A DNA stretch of 12,500 bases from the NCBI RefSeq assembly GCF_030409715.1, contig NZ_JAUFQI010000008.1, positions 1 to 12,500 on the forward strand. Direction: 5' to 3'. This DNA comes from Reinekea marina (GTDB lineage: Bacteria > Pseudomonadota > Gammaproteobacteria > Pseudomonadales > Natronospirillaceae). Numbering within the stretch: the first letter of the stretch is position 1; the number at the start of each line of letters is the position of its first letter. A program made the position numbers and the translations under genes. Shown piece after piece: positions 1 to 10,350 of the stretch. The notes beneath the pieces were generated by a model, which did not search any database, was not told the origin of the DNA, and worked only from the letters and a program-made list of their open reading frames with translations.

Positions 1-723
1 GCTACGTACATTTTGATGACGATCGCAGTAAATTGGAAAATATGTTGTTTTAATAGATCCGTTAGATGGCTCTTCAAATATCGATGTGAATGTTTCGGTG
101 GCACCATTTTCTCGGTTTACCGCCGTTTATCACCAATGGGTGAACCAGTGACCGAGGCTGACTTTCTGCAGCCTGGTGACCAGCAAGTGGCTGCGGGTTA
201 CGTGATTTATGGGTCTTCGACTATGTTGGTTTACAGTACGGGTAATGGCGTACATGGTTTCACATACGACCCAAGCTTAGGTATTTTTTGTTTATCACAC
301 GAGAATATGTGTTATCCAGAAAACGGTACCATTTATTCGGTGAACGAAGGCAACTACGTGCACTTTCATGATGGCGTTAAGCAATACATTAAATACTGCC
401 AGATGGAAGATGCAAAAACGAATCGCCCATATACCAGCCGATACATTGGTTCATTGGTGTCGGATTTCCACAGGAATTTGATAAAAGGCGGAATATTTTT
501 ATACCCCGCTTCATCATTACACCCAACGGGCAAGTTGAGGTTGTTGTATGAGTGCAACCCGATGGCCTTTTTAGCTGAGCAAGCAGGTGGTGTGGCTATT
601 AGTGGTGTAGAAAGCCGAACTCTAGAATTAGAGCCCAGTGAGTTGCACCAGCGAGTTCCGTTCTTTGTAGGCTCGAAAAACATGGTGAATAAACTGGAGC
701 GATTCTTAAGAGAGTTCACCTAG
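1..723 (+). pseudogene. fbp: Class 1 fructose-1,6-bisphosphatase, 3' part, two apparent frameshifts
   Basis: The product would hydrolyse fructose 1,6-bisphosphate to fructose 6-phosphate in gluconeogenesis, in the cytoplasm. The 5' end lies outside the window. Three frames are needed to read it: bases 3-32 give [10 protein letters not shown], bases 35-100 give [20 protein letters not shown] and on, and from 100 to the TAG at 721-723 the frame is open and closely resembles E. coli Fbp. The DPLDGS metal-binding motif (bases 56-73), [19 protein letters not shown], and [18 protein letters not shown] with the metal-ligand Glu are all present. Each break is repaired by adding one base, an A in the AAA run at 30-32 and a G in the GG at 100-101. 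Two one-base losses in short homopolymers, with a well-kept remainder, suggest either sequencing error near a contig end or a very young pseudogene. The gene identity is secure; whether it is broken in the living cell is not. Confidence 0.85.
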
Positions 724-738
724 CCTCACTTTATAAAA

Positions 739-777
739 TACGCCGTGCGTTAATAGTCACGGCGTACCCCTCTTTTT
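739..777 (+). terminator. Rho-independent terminator after fbp
   Basis: A perfect 9-bp GC-containing stem, TACGCCGTG (739-747) pairing with CACGGCGTA (758-766), has a 10-base loop and is followed by CCCC and then TCTTTTT (771-777). It starts 15 bases after the fbp stop and would separate fbp from accA transcription. Confidence 0.8.
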
Positions 778-843
778 CCTTTATTATTTACTTTTCGTCA
801 TAGCTCAATTTTATTAGCGGCCTTGTTTGTCTTGAGCGGAATC

Positions 844-872
844 TTTACCCTGTGTTTTATTACTCATATTAT
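844..872 (+). promoter_or_regulatory. Candidate sigma70 promoter for accA
   Basis: TTTACC (844-849, 4 of 6 matches to TTGACA) and TATTAT (867-872, 5 of 6 to TATAAT) are separated by exactly 17 bases. They lie between the fbp terminator and the accA start, where a new promoter is needed. The leader would be about 45 bases. The match is moderate and rests on sequence alone. Confidence 0.4.
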
Positions 873-925
873 AGAAATTGTGCTTAATTCATCGTTGAAT
901 GTGGCCATAAAATACAGGAATTGTC

Positions 926-1879
926 ATGAATCCCGATTATTTAGACTTTGAACAGCCCATTGCTGATCTGATATCCAAAATTGACGAACTACGTCTCGTT
1001 GGTAACCGGAATGATCTAAATATCTCTGGTGAGATTGAAAAATTAAACGCTCAGTCTATTAAATTAACTGAACAGATCTTTGGGAAATTGACTTCCTGGC
1101 AAGTATCTCAGGTGGCTCGCCACCCTAAGCGCCCTTATACATTAGATTATATTGAACGCGTATTTACCGATTTTGATGAGATGCACGGTGATCGCCACTA
1201 CGCGGATGATGCGGCTATTGTAGGCGGTTTGGCTCGTTTAGATGGCCAGTCTGTCATGGTTATTGGTCACCAAAAGGGTCGTGAAGTAAAAGAAAAAGTG
1301 CTTCGAAACTTTGGTATGCCTAAACCGGAAGGTTATCGTAAAGCGTTGCGGTTAATGCAAACCGCCGAGCGATTCAATATCCCTGTACTGACACTAATCG
1401 ATACTCCGGGAGCCTACCCAGGCATTGGTGCTGAAGAACGCGGTCAGTCTGAAGCAATTGCTTACAATCTATTAAAGATGTCTTCACTAAAAGTACCTGT
1501 AATTGCTACCGTAATTGGTGAAGGTGGTTCAGGCGGTGCTTTGGCACTCGGCGTGTGCGATCATTTGAATATGCTGCAATACAGTACATATTCGGTCATA
1601 ACACCCGAAGGCTGTGCTTCTATTTTATGGAAAACCGCTGAGCGCGCCTCTGATGCAGCTGAAATGATGGGCATTACGGCCTCTCGCTTGTTTGAGCTTG
1701 GGTTGGTCGAAAAAGTACTCGAAGAACCATTAGGTGGTGCTCACCGTAATGTCGATGAAATGGCGAAGACGATTCAAACGGCATTAATTACCCAGTTGTC
1801 TGAGCTTAAAACTAAGCCAATAGAAAGCTTGTTGGAAGAGCGTTACGCTCGTTTGCAATCTTTCGGGTTCCAAGAATAA
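926..1879 (+). CDS. accA: Acetyl-CoA carboxylase carboxyltransferase subunit alpha
   Basis: AccA with AccD forms the carboxyltransferase of acetyl-CoA carboxylase, which moves the carboxyl group from carboxybiotin on AccB to acetyl-CoA to make malonyl-CoA, the committed step of fatty acid synthesis in the cytoplasm. The 317-residue protein matches the family length (319 in E. coli) and reads through without gaps. The N-terminal helical part (about 1-60) leads into the crotonase-like fold. [20 protein letters not shown] (158-177) and [12 protein letters not shown] (198-209) are the conserved acyl-CoA and carboxybiotin site loops whose glycine-rich backbone forms the oxyanion holes. The ATG start has AGGAA (916-920) 5 bases upstream. 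In many gammaproteobacteria accA follows dnaE; here fbp and a terminator precede it, so it must have its own promoter. The function is very secure. Confidence 0.97.
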   Translation: MNPDYLDFEQPIADLISKIDELRLVGNRNDLNISGEIEKLNAQSIKLTEQIFGKLTSWQVSQVARHPKRPYTLDYIERVFTDFDEMHGDRHYADDAAIVGGLARLDGQSVMVIGHQKGREVKEKVLRNFGMPKPEGYRKALRLMQTAERFNIPVLTLIDTPGAYPGIGAEERGQSEAIAYNLLKMSSLKVPVIATVIGEGGSGGALALGVCDHLNMLQYSTYSVITPEGCASILWKTAERASDAAEMMGITASRLFELGLVEKVLEEPLGGAHRNVDEMAKTIQTALITQLSELKTKPIESLLEERYARLQSFGFQE

Positions 1880-1909
1880 GTCTGTTCTTGCATTCTTCAA
1901 TAAAGAATC

Positions 1910-1961
1910 TACATTAGCCATTAACGCTTTACTATTTTTGGCTGGCTAAATGGCTAATGTA
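1910..1961 (+). repeat. 13-bp perfect inverted repeat spanning the GNAT gene start
   Basis: TACATTAGCCATT (1910-1922) is the exact reverse complement of AATGGCTAATGTA (1949-1961), with 26 bases between. The right arm contains the proposed ATG (1950-1952) of the acetyltransferase. A second partial copy of the right arm, TGGCTA at 1943-1948, could compete for TAGCCA in the left arm, giving two alternative foldings. In RNA the main stem would bury the start codon; in DNA the arms could be an operator. A smaller stem, ATTCTT/AAGAAT (1892-1908), lies just upstream. The repeat is certain; its role is inferred. Confidence 0.65.
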
Positions 1962-2429
1962 TCTCTACAAAACATACTCTATGACCAATCAAATATGATG
2001 ACTCCCATCGTAGGTGATGAGATTGCTTTGGTGCTTAACCGTATATTGGGGGCACACGAAGGTCTCGATGGTGTGCCTGCGTATTTATTTGATATTGTGC
2101 TGCACGACGGTACCTCAATTGGCCAAATTGATATCCGCTTAAAAACGACGCCCAGCCTTGTAAAATTTGGCGGCCAAATTGGGTACGGAATTGATAAACC
2201 TTATCGTGGCCATGGGTTTGCCGCGCAGGCGTGCCAGCTCATCAAGCTCGTCGCGAAAGATCAGGGCTTTGATGAATTGTGGATTACATGCAACCCTGGA
2301 AACCATGCTTCCATTAAAACCATTGAAAAGCTCGGCGCAGTTTTTGTTGATCTGGTGGATATTCCGATTGGCAGCGAATTGTGGCATCGCGGCGATCGTG
2401 AGAAACTTCGGTACTTGTGGACATTGTAA
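1950..2429 (+). CDS. GNAT-family N-acetyltransferase, substrate unknown
   Basis: This 159-residue protein looks like a single-domain GNAT enzyme, which would transfer acetyl from acetyl-CoA to an amine. GQIDIRL (59-65) fits a central beta strand, and IGYGIDKPYRGHGFAAQAC (77-95) is motif A with the R-G-H-G-F-A pyrophosphate-binding loop. CNPGNHASIKTIEKLGA (114-130) fits motif B, with the Asn-x-x-Ser and the 'IEKLG' turn typical of the family. I do not recognise a named subfamily or substrate. It sits between accA and tilS, an unusual insertion in this block, and ends 9 bases before the tilS start, so the two are probably co-transcribed. The start is uncertain: there is no good Shine-Dalgarno before ATG 1950, and the ATG pair at residues 16-17 is an alternative. 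The inverted repeat over the start may control translation. Confidence 0.85.
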   Translation: MANVSLQNILYDQSNMMTPIVGDEIALVLNRILGAHEGLDGVPAYLFDIVLHDGTSIGQIDIRLKTTPSLVKFGGQIGYGIDKPYRGHGFAAQACQLIKLVAKDQGFDELWITCNPGNHASIKTIEKLGAVFVDLVDIPIGSELWHRGDREKLRYLWTL

Positions 2430-2438
2430 GAGTACCTC

Positions 2439-3758
2439 GTGACAACTACCCCTTCTATTTATCAGAATTTAACCCAATCTCTGCGTGACCAATTAATTGG
2501 CCATGACATACGTCCGGTGTTTGTCGGTTTTAGTGGTGGTCTCGATTCCACGCTTTTGCTGAAATGTGCCTGCGATGTTGTTGGTGCATCAAATGTTGTG
2601 TCGATTCATGTTCATCACGGTTTGTCCGCCAACGCCGATCAATGGCAATCTTTTTGCGAGCAGCAAGTCGCAGAACTTGGGTGTAAATTGATTGTCGAAA
2701 AAGGGCAAGTGGAGTCGACGGGACAAGGAGTGGAAGCCGCCGCAAGAACGTACCGATATAGCGTGTTTTCACAGCATGTTACACCCAAACATTGGCTGCT
2801 GTTAGCGCACCACCTTGATGATCAGGTTGAAACCTTTTTCTTACGAATGATGCGTGGTACAGGCTTACATGGCTTAAAGTCGATGTCAGCAATACAGCCA
2901 CGTGATCATTATCAGCTGTGCCGTCCGTGGTTAAAGTTCAGTCGCTTGCAGCTTGAACAAGCCGCTAATGCTTGTGGCTTACGATGGATAGAAGACGAAT
3001 CTAATGTCGACAGTCAATACGATAGAAACTATCTACGTAATGAAGTGCTGCCCTTGTTTGAAAGCCGATGGCCAAGTTACCGTGAGCGAGTAAACGGTAT
3101 TATTCAGCAAGTAGATTCAGAACTTCAATCTAATGCGCACCATGGCGATAATTTAGAAGCACGCTTGAGTCACGACGGTGGTTTGAAGTGGGTACAGTTA
3201 GACTCATGGTCAGAAGCCGACAAGCTTTCTCTGCTGCATCGCTGGTTAACCGAATTAGGCGTGCAGGTGCCGTCTAAAGTAAGGTTGCAGCATGTATTGA
3301 GTGATGTTGTAGAGGCAAAACCAGATGCAGACCCAAAGGTGCGTATGGGCAACGGCTATGTTCGCCGCCATGGTCCTGCATTGTATTGGGTGCCTGAGCA
3401 AAGCGCCATCGACGCTCCGCCACCCCTTCAAATAGGAAATAAATCCTACTGGCCTGGCGTTGGATATATCGAGGTTAAATATTCAGAAAAAGGGCAGGCA
3501 GGGTTAAAGGCAAACTTGCCGAACCTGCATTGGCGAACTCGGCAAGGTGGGGAGCAAATTAGGCCGTTGGGTCGCTCAAAACGCAGAGACCTGAAGCGCT
3601 TGCTGCAGGAGTACCGGGTTAAGCCTTGGCAACGTGATCGCTTGCCTTTGTTGTATAGCGGAGACACCTTAGTCGCAGTTGCTGATTTATTCATATCGGC
3701 AGACCATACGGCCGAAGAAGAAAATTTAGCATTAGAGGTCATTTGGCAGAATTCTTGA
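2439..3758 (+). CDS. tilS: tRNA(Ile)-lysidine synthetase
   Basis: TilS uses ATP and lysine to convert cytidine 34 of tRNA-Ile (CAU anticodon) to lysidine, which switches both decoding and charging from methionine to isoleucine; it is essential in most bacteria. The 439-residue length matches E. coli (432). The PP-loop SGGLDS is at 32-37, HVHHG at 57-61, AHHLDDQVETF at 123-133, and the tRNA-contacting RNYLRNEVLP at 196-205. The C-terminal TilS domain is present, with GGEQIRPLGRSKRRDLKRLL and LVAVADLFIS near the end. The start is GTG at 2439, 9 bases after the GNAT stop, with only a weak AAGAG upstream, so translation may depend on the gene before it. Frame and motifs are intact. Confidence 0.95.
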   Translation: MTTTPSIYQNLTQSLRDQLIGHDIRPVFVGFSGGLDSTLLLKCACDVVGASNVVSIHVHHGLSANADQWQSFCEQQVAELGCKLIVEKGQVESTGQGVEAAARTYRYSVFSQHVTPKHWLLLAHHLDDQVETFFLRMMRGTGLHGLKSMSAIQPRDHYQLCRPWLKFSRLQLEQAANACGLRWIEDESNVDSQYDRNYLRNEVLPLFESRWPSYRERVNGIIQQVDSELQSNAHHGDNLEARLSHDGGLKWVQLDSWSEADKLSLLHRWLTELGVQVPSKVRLQHVLSDVVEAKPDADPKVRMGNGYVRRHGPALYWVPEQSAIDAPPPLQIGNKSYWPGVGYIEVKYSEKGQAGLKANLPNLHWRTRQGGEQIRPLGRSKRRDLKRLLQEYRVKPWQRDRLPLLYSGDTLVAVADLFISADHTAEEENLALEVIWQNS

Positions 3759-3773
3759 TTGAGACAATCAAGA
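3753..3773 (+). repeat. 9-bp perfect hairpin at the tilS stop, possible weak terminator or operator
   Basis: TCTTGATTG (3753-3761) pairs perfectly with CAATCAAGA (3765-3773) across a 3-base AGA loop. The tilS stop codon (3756-3758) lies in the left arm. The stem is AT-rich and followed only by TAATTT, so it would be a poor intrinsic terminator. The -35 box of the proposed pyrG promoter overlaps its centre, so it could also be an operator. Confidence 0.5.
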
Positions 3774-3787
3774 TAATTTGCTATGCT
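3759..3787 (+). promoter_or_regulatory. Candidate sigma70 promoter for pyrG
   Basis: TTGAGA (3759-3764, 5 of 6 to the -35 consensus) is followed after exactly 17 bases by TATGCT (3782-3787, 4 of 6 to the -10 consensus). A TGC just before it (3779-3781) gives an extended -10. The leader to the pyrG start would be about 95 bases. Confidence 0.55.
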
Positions 3788-3872
3788 GATCTCCCATCTT
3801 GTACAGCACAATCACCTTAATTTGTTACTCATTCCAAGCAACCAATGCTTTGGGAGAGTTTCGTATTTTTAA

Positions 3873-5513
<1,641 letters not shown>

Positions 5514-5550
5514 TTAGAATGTATGTTTTGGGCTGTTTGGGTGTTCAGTC

Positions 5551-5603
5551 TACGCAGCCTGCGTATTTACTGGGGTTTCGGCTTACTTTAAGTGTCGTTT
5601 TTT
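5551..5603 (+). terminator. Possible pyrG terminator region, weak
   Basis: Two small hairpins lie in the 251-base pyrG-eno gap. TACGCA/TGCGTA (5551-5556 with 5560-5565) has a 3-base loop and is followed only by TTTAC. GCTTA/TAAGT (5581-5593) is followed by GTCG and then six Ts (5598-5603). Neither is a textbook terminator. Confidence 0.3.
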
Positions 5604-5639
5604 ACCTCATCAAATAGAACACTCGCATTTTAAAATCAG

Positions 5640-5654
5640 ATGCATATAATGCAT
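5640..5654 (+). promoter_or_regulatory. Candidate -10 region for eno
   Basis: A perfect TATAAT (5645-5650) lies in the symmetric sequence ATGCAT-ATA-ATGCAT (5640-5654). No convincing -35 is found 15-18 bases upstream. The leader to the eno start would be about 105 bases. A near-palindrome, TTTTGT-A-ACAAAA (centred near 5671), follows the -10 and could bind a regulator. Only the -10 match is strong. Confidence 0.4.
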
Positions 5655-5737
5655 TTCGATAATTTTTGTAACAAAACTACATTTTAGTGGCTTTGAAGAA
5701 TAATTACTTACCTCAAGCAGTGGCATTTAACGCACGT

Positions 5738-7066
<1,329 letters not shown>

Positions 7067-7068
7067 GG

Positions 7069-7088
7069 CAATAATTTAGCAATTATTG
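7069..7088 (+). repeat. AT-rich 8-bp inverted repeat just after the eno stop
   Basis: CAATAATT (7069-7076) pairs with AATTATTG (7081-7088) around a TAGC loop, two bases after the eno stop codon. There is no T-tract, so it is not itself a terminator. It lies in front of the true terminator and might protect the 3' end of the mRNA. Confidence 0.4.
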
Positions 7089-7110
7089 GCGTAGAATCGC
7101 TGAAAACATG

Positions 7111-7137
7111 AAAAGGGGGCTTGGCTCCCTTTTTTTT
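7111..7137 (+). terminator. Strong Rho-independent terminator after eno
   Basis: AAAAGGGGGC (7111-7120) pairs with GCTCCCTTTT (7124-7133), with one G-T wobble and a TTG loop. The sequence runs into eight Ts (7130-7137). The layout is textbook and separates eno from the ftsB cluster, although no clear promoter could be seen in the 38 bases before ftsB, so some readthrough is likely. Confidence 0.85.
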
Positions 7138-7175
7138 ATGCGTAAGAATAGGCTGTCTAATTTTAAGAGCTGCCT

Positions 7176-7460
7176 ATGCGCCTGATTCAAGTCGCCCTTT
7201 TTGTCTTACTCATTGTCTTGCAATACCGATTCTGGTTTGCTGAAAATGGGTACACCGATTTAAAACGTATCGAAAAAAGCATCGCGCAAGCCGAATTTGA
7301 TCGCGCTGTTATCCAGAAAAAGAATGCCCATTTAGAAGCCAAAGTAGCCGACTTAAAAAGTGGTTCTGGTGCGATTGAGGAATTAGCTCGTCAAAATCTT
7401 GGACTTATTAAGCCAGGTGAAACTTTTATTATGATTAACGAGCCGAGAACCTTTAAATGA
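7176..7460 (+). CDS. ftsB: Cell division protein FtsB
   Basis: FtsB joins FtsL and FtsQ in the inner-membrane complex that relays activation to the septal wall synthase FtsWI. The 94-residue protein shows the family plan: a short cytoplasmic start, one membrane helix (about 4-20, ending LQYRFWFAENG as in E. coli LQYSLWFGKNG), a periplasmic coiled coil with heptad-like spacing (about 28-61), then the conserved IEELARQNLGLIKPGETF (67-84) that ends the FtsB core. It is slightly shorter than E. coli FtsB (103), which has an extra C-terminal tail. AAGAG lies a few bases before the ATG. The stop overlaps the ispD start by four bases (ATGA), an arrangement known widely for ftsB-ispD. Confidence 0.94.
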   Translation: MRLIQVALFVLLIVLQYRFWFAENGYTDLKRIEKSIAQAEFDRAVIQKKNAHLEAKVADLKSGSGAIEELARQNLGLIKPGETFIMINEPRTFK

Positions 7461-8155
7461 CAGTTCATGTCGTCTTCCCTGCGGCCGGTGTAGGGTCTCG
7501 ATTCGGTGCAGATATTCCGAAGCAATACGTCAGCATTGCAGGGAAAACCGTGATGGAGTGGACTCTTCTTGCTTGGCAGGATGCACCCGTTGATGGGTTA
7601 AAAATAGTCGTCAAAGCGAAAGAAGATGAAACCTGCACCCAAATATTAAGTAAATTCGACCATGCTTATCAAACCGTATTGGGCGGGCATGAACGCTTTC
7701 ATTCAGTGATGAATGCTCTGATATATTTACGAAAGCACGGCAAAGCGGATGATTGGGTCATGGTACATGATATTGCTCGGCCGTGTGTGCGCCGCGATGA
7801 TATTCAAAAGCTGCTACAAAGCTGCAAAACTGAAAACCAAGGCGGAGTATTAGCTAAACCAATAACCGACACGGTGAAGAGGTTACAACGCAGCATCGTC
7901 ACAACAGAAGATAGAAGCCAATTGTGGGCCGCGTTGACGCCTCAATGCTTTCGTCTAGGCGAGCTTTCAAGTGCGCTAGAGCAGGCGATTGCGCAAAATG
8001 CGCACATTACCGATGAAGCCAGTGCCATAGAACTAGCGGAATTGCCGGTGCAATTAATTGAAGGTCACGGGGATAATATTAAATTGACCCGATCAGAAGA
8101 TGCCGCCCTCGTGCAATTTTACCTTTCAAATCAAGAGCGAATTAAACATGTTTAA
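7457..8155 (+). CDS. ispD: 2-C-methyl-D-erythritol 4-phosphate cytidylyltransferase
   Basis: IspD joins methylerythritol 4-phosphate to CMP from CTP, the third step of the MEP isoprenoid pathway. The 232-residue length fits the family (236 in E. coli). The nucleotide-binding start [17 protein letters not shown] (8-24) holds the catalytic Lys22. GGHERFHSV (76-84), VHDIARPC (103-110, with Asp105), [13 protein letters not shown] (151-163, with Arg153), TDEASAIE (185-192) and [11 protein letters not shown] (205-215, with Lys209) cover the CTP and substrate site. The residue after VHD is Ile where E. coli has Ala, a mild change. Its start overlaps ftsB by four bases and its end overlaps ispF by eight. 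Confidence 0.96.
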   Translation: MTVHVVFPAAGVGSRFGADIPKQYVSIAGKTVMEWTLLAWQDAPVDGLKIVVKAKEDETCTQILSKFDHAYQTVLGGHERFHSVMNALIYLRKHGKADDWVMVHDIARPCVRRDDIQKLLQSCKTENQGGVLAKPITDTVKRLQRSIVTTEDRSQLWAALTPQCFRLGELSSALEQAIAQNAHITDEASAIELAELPVQLIEGHGDNIKLTRSEDAALVQFYLSNQERIKHV

Positions 8156-8639
8156 AATTGGTCATGGTTACGATGTCCACCGATTTGATGAACACTCCAA
8201 TGCTGCACCTATTAAGCTGGGTGGCATAGACGTTCCTAGCGAAAAACAATTATTAGCACATTCCGACGGAGATGTGGTGTTGCATGCTTTGTGTGACGCC
8301 TTGTTAGGTGCTATTGCCGCCGGTGATATAGGTGAACACTTCCCAGACACCGATGCTCAGTATGCGGGTGCCGATTCACGTGTCTTATTAAGGCATGTCG
8401 TCGATTTGGTTCAAGAACAGGGCTATCGAGTGGGGAATGTAGACATAACAATAGCGGCCCAAGCGCCTCGCCTAAAAGATTACAAACAGGCAATGGCCAA
8501 TACCATTGCGGCTGATTTGCGCGTTGAAGCCAGTTGCGTAAATGTCAAAGCAACTACGACTGAAAAGTTAGGCTTTGTTGGACGAAAAGAAGGCATCGCC
8601 GTGGATGCCGTGTGCTTACTTATGAAGGCTGAGCCATGA
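8148..8639 (+). CDS. ispF: 2-C-methyl-D-erythritol 2,4-cyclodiphosphate synthase
   Basis: IspF cyclises CDP-methylerythritol 2-phosphate with loss of CMP, the fifth step of the MEP pathway, as a trimer with a zinc ion per site. From ATG 8148 it has 163 residues (159 in E. coli). The zinc ligands Asp9 and His11 lie in GHGYDVHRF and His46 in [18 protein letters not shown] (38-55). [11 protein letters not shown] (59-69) and [20 protein letters not shown] (near the end) are the other family signatures. The frame is open from 8100, but the family starts at [12 protein letters not shown], so ATG 8148 is chosen. It overlaps ispD by eight bases and truD by four, so translation is probably coupled. 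Confidence 0.96.
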   Translation: MFKIGHGYDVHRFDEHSNAAPIKLGGIDVPSEKQLLAHSDGDVVLHALCDALLGAIAAGDIGEHFPDTDAQYAGADSRVLLRHVVDLVQEQGYRVGNVDITIAAQAPRLKDYKQAMANTIAADLRVEASCVNVKATTTEKLGFVGRKEGIAVDAVCLLMKAEP

Positions 8640-9682
8640 AATTTTCTTTAGATTGGCCACACGCCTATTCATTTGAACGCGTTAAAGGGGTATTAAAACA
8701 ATACCCTGAAGACTTTAAAGTAATTGAAAAACTTCCTGAAAGCCCCAGTGGTGAAGGTGAGCACCTTTGGCTTACAATCGAAAAAACAAATCAAAACACC
8801 GCGTGGGTCGCCAAGCAAATTGCAAAGTGGGCGAATGTTCAACCCAGGCACGTTAGTTATGCTGGGTTAAAAGACCGTCAAGCCATTACTATTCAAACTT
8901 TTTCTGTTCACCTGCCTGGTTTGCAATCCCCAGATACCAGCCTGCTTGAAATAGATGGCGTCAAGATCATCAACGCCACGCGGCATAGTAAAAAGCTTCG
9001 TACAGGGCAACTTATTGGGAACAATTTCACCATAAGGGTTCGAAATGTTGAACAATCTAAGGACATTATCGAGAAAAACTGGTCTCAGGTTTGTGAGCAT
9101 GGCATCCCTAACTATTTTGGTCCGCAACGATTTGGTCGGCAAGGTAGAAATGTAGAAGATGGTTCGCAATGGTTGCTCGGAGAAAAAAAGCTGCCTAAAC
9201 ATTTGCAATCTATTTGCTTGTCGGCCGTTCGCTCTTATTTATTTAATAACCTTTTGGCTCAGCGCATTGCCGAAGGGAGTTGGAGTACGCTTATTCCAGG
9301 TGACTTTGCGCAATTTAACGCAGGCAAGGCAGGCTTTTACTGTGAAATAATAGAACCTGCTGAAATAGAGCGCTGTAAAAACGGTGAGATTTCGCCCAGT
9401 GCTAGCTTGCCTGGTGAAAGCCGAGATGAATTTGCTGCTTTAGACGCACGAGAGCAGAATACACTTGAACCTTTTCAGGAGCTAACCACCGCGTTGATAA
9501 ACAAACGGGTGGCACGGCACTTTCGAAAATTAAGAGTGTTCCCTGAGTCACCCGCCTTGCACTTTGAAAACGGCGATCCGGTTTTTTCTTTTTTCTTACC
9601 TGCAGGATGCTACGCAACTGCGGTAATGACTGAGCTATTTGATTGGCAGCTTGGTCTGTTGAGTTCGGATTGGAACGAGTGA
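8636..9682 (+). CDS. truD: tRNA pseudouridine(13) synthase
   Basis: TruD converts uridine 13 of tRNA-Glu (and a few other RNAs) to pseudouridine. The 348 residues match E. coli (349). The catalytic Asp80 lies in [16 protein letters not shown] (75-90). [19 protein letters not shown] and [15 protein letters not shown], both well-known TruD signatures, follow in the first half. The middle part (roughly 190-290) is the more variable TRUD insertion domain. The ATG overlaps the ispF stop by four bases, and the TGA shares its last A with the next ATG (TGATG), linking it directly to pcm. In most relatives surE comes between these two genes. Confidence 0.95.
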   Translation: MKFSLDWPHAYSFERVKGVLKQYPEDFKVIEKLPESPSGEGEHLWLTIEKTNQNTAWVAKQIAKWANVQPRHVSYAGLKDRQAITIQTFSVHLPGLQSPDTSLLEIDGVKIINATRHSKKLRTGQLIGNNFTIRVRNVEQSKDIIEKNWSQVCEHGIPNYFGPQRFGRQGRNVEDGSQWLLGEKKLPKHLQSICLSAVRSYLFNNLLAQRIAEGSWSTLIPGDFAQFNAGKAGFYCEIIEPAEIERCKNGEISPSASLPGESRDEFAALDAREQNTLEPFQELTTALINKRVARHFRKLRVFPESPALHFENGDPVFSFFLPAGCYATAVMTELFDWQLGLLSSDWNE

Positions 9683-10350
9683 TGAAAGAGCAATTGAATG
9701 GCATAGGTATGACATCGGCGCGGACTAGAGCGCGGTTGATAGAACGGCTTTTTGAGCAGGGTATAAGAGACCCAAGAGTATTAGATTGCTTTAATAAAGT
9801 GCCTCGACACCTGTTTGTTGATGAGGCGTTAGGGCACAAAGCGTACGAAGACATATCTGTCCCTATTGGTTATGCACAAACCTTATCGCAACCTTACATT
9901 GTTGCCCGAATGACAGAATTAGTTTTACAAGCACCACATCATGAGACAGTTTTAGAAATTGGAACTGGTTCTGGTTTTCAAACCTGCGTGCTGGCCAATG
10001 TGGTGAGTGAGGTTTTCAGTGTTGAAAGAATTGAACCATTACAGCAAAAGGCTCGAGCTCGGATTAGAGCGTTAAAGCTTTACAATACACAATTAAAAAT
10101 GGCCGATGGGTTCTTAGGTTGGCCTACCCAGGCTCCCTTCGATGTCATCATCGGAACAGCCGCACCCTCTGAGCCACCTAAAGAATTGGTTGATCAGCTC
10201 ATACCTGATGGTGGCCGCCTCATTATGCCGATAGGCGAAGAGGAACAATACTTAACGGTTATCGATAAACACGGAGATGAACTTGATATTCAAAAAATTG
10301 AGCCGGTGGTATTTGTACCCATGTTGCAAGGAGTAAAAAGGGAGTCATGA
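9682..10350 (+). CDS. pcm: Protein-L-isoaspartate O-methyltransferase
   Basis: Pcm methylates abnormal L-isoaspartyl residues with S-adenosylmethionine, starting their repair to aspartate in aged proteins. From ATG 9682 it has 222 residues (208 in E. coli), with about nine extra residues before the usual MTSARTRARLIERLFEQGI (10-28). VPRHLFVDEAL (40-50), YAQTLSQPYIVARMTEL (64-80) and the SAM-binding motif LEIGTGSGFQT (91-101) are clear. ATG 9682 is preferred over the in-frame ATG 9709 because it forms the one-base overlap with the truD stop; no good ribosome site precedes 9709. The frame is open as far back as 9643, but that lies inside truD. The end overlaps the DUF368 gene by four bases. The usual partner gene surE is absent. 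Confidence 0.93.
   Translation: MKEQLNGIGMTSARTRARLIERLFEQGIRDPRVLDCFNKVPRHLFVDEALGHKAYEDISVPIGYAQTLSQPYIVARMTELVLQAPHHETVLEIGTGSGFQTCVLANVVSEVFSVERIEPLQQKARARIRALKLYNTQLKMADGFLGWPTQAPFDVIIGTAAPSEPPKELVDQLIPDGGRLIMPIGEEEQYLTVIDKHGDELDIQKIEPVVFVPMLQGVKRES

Noticed and set aside
30..102. Programmed ribosomal frameshifting in fbp
   Set aside because: Two shifts would be needed within 70 bases, neither site is a recognised slippery sequence, and class 1 FBPases are not known to use it. Base losses explain it better.
814..867. 17-codon reading frame on the minus strand (starts MSNKTQGK) between fbp and accA
   Set aside because: It has no ribosome binding site, is too short to assess and overlaps the proposed accA promoter. 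Chance is the simpler explanation.
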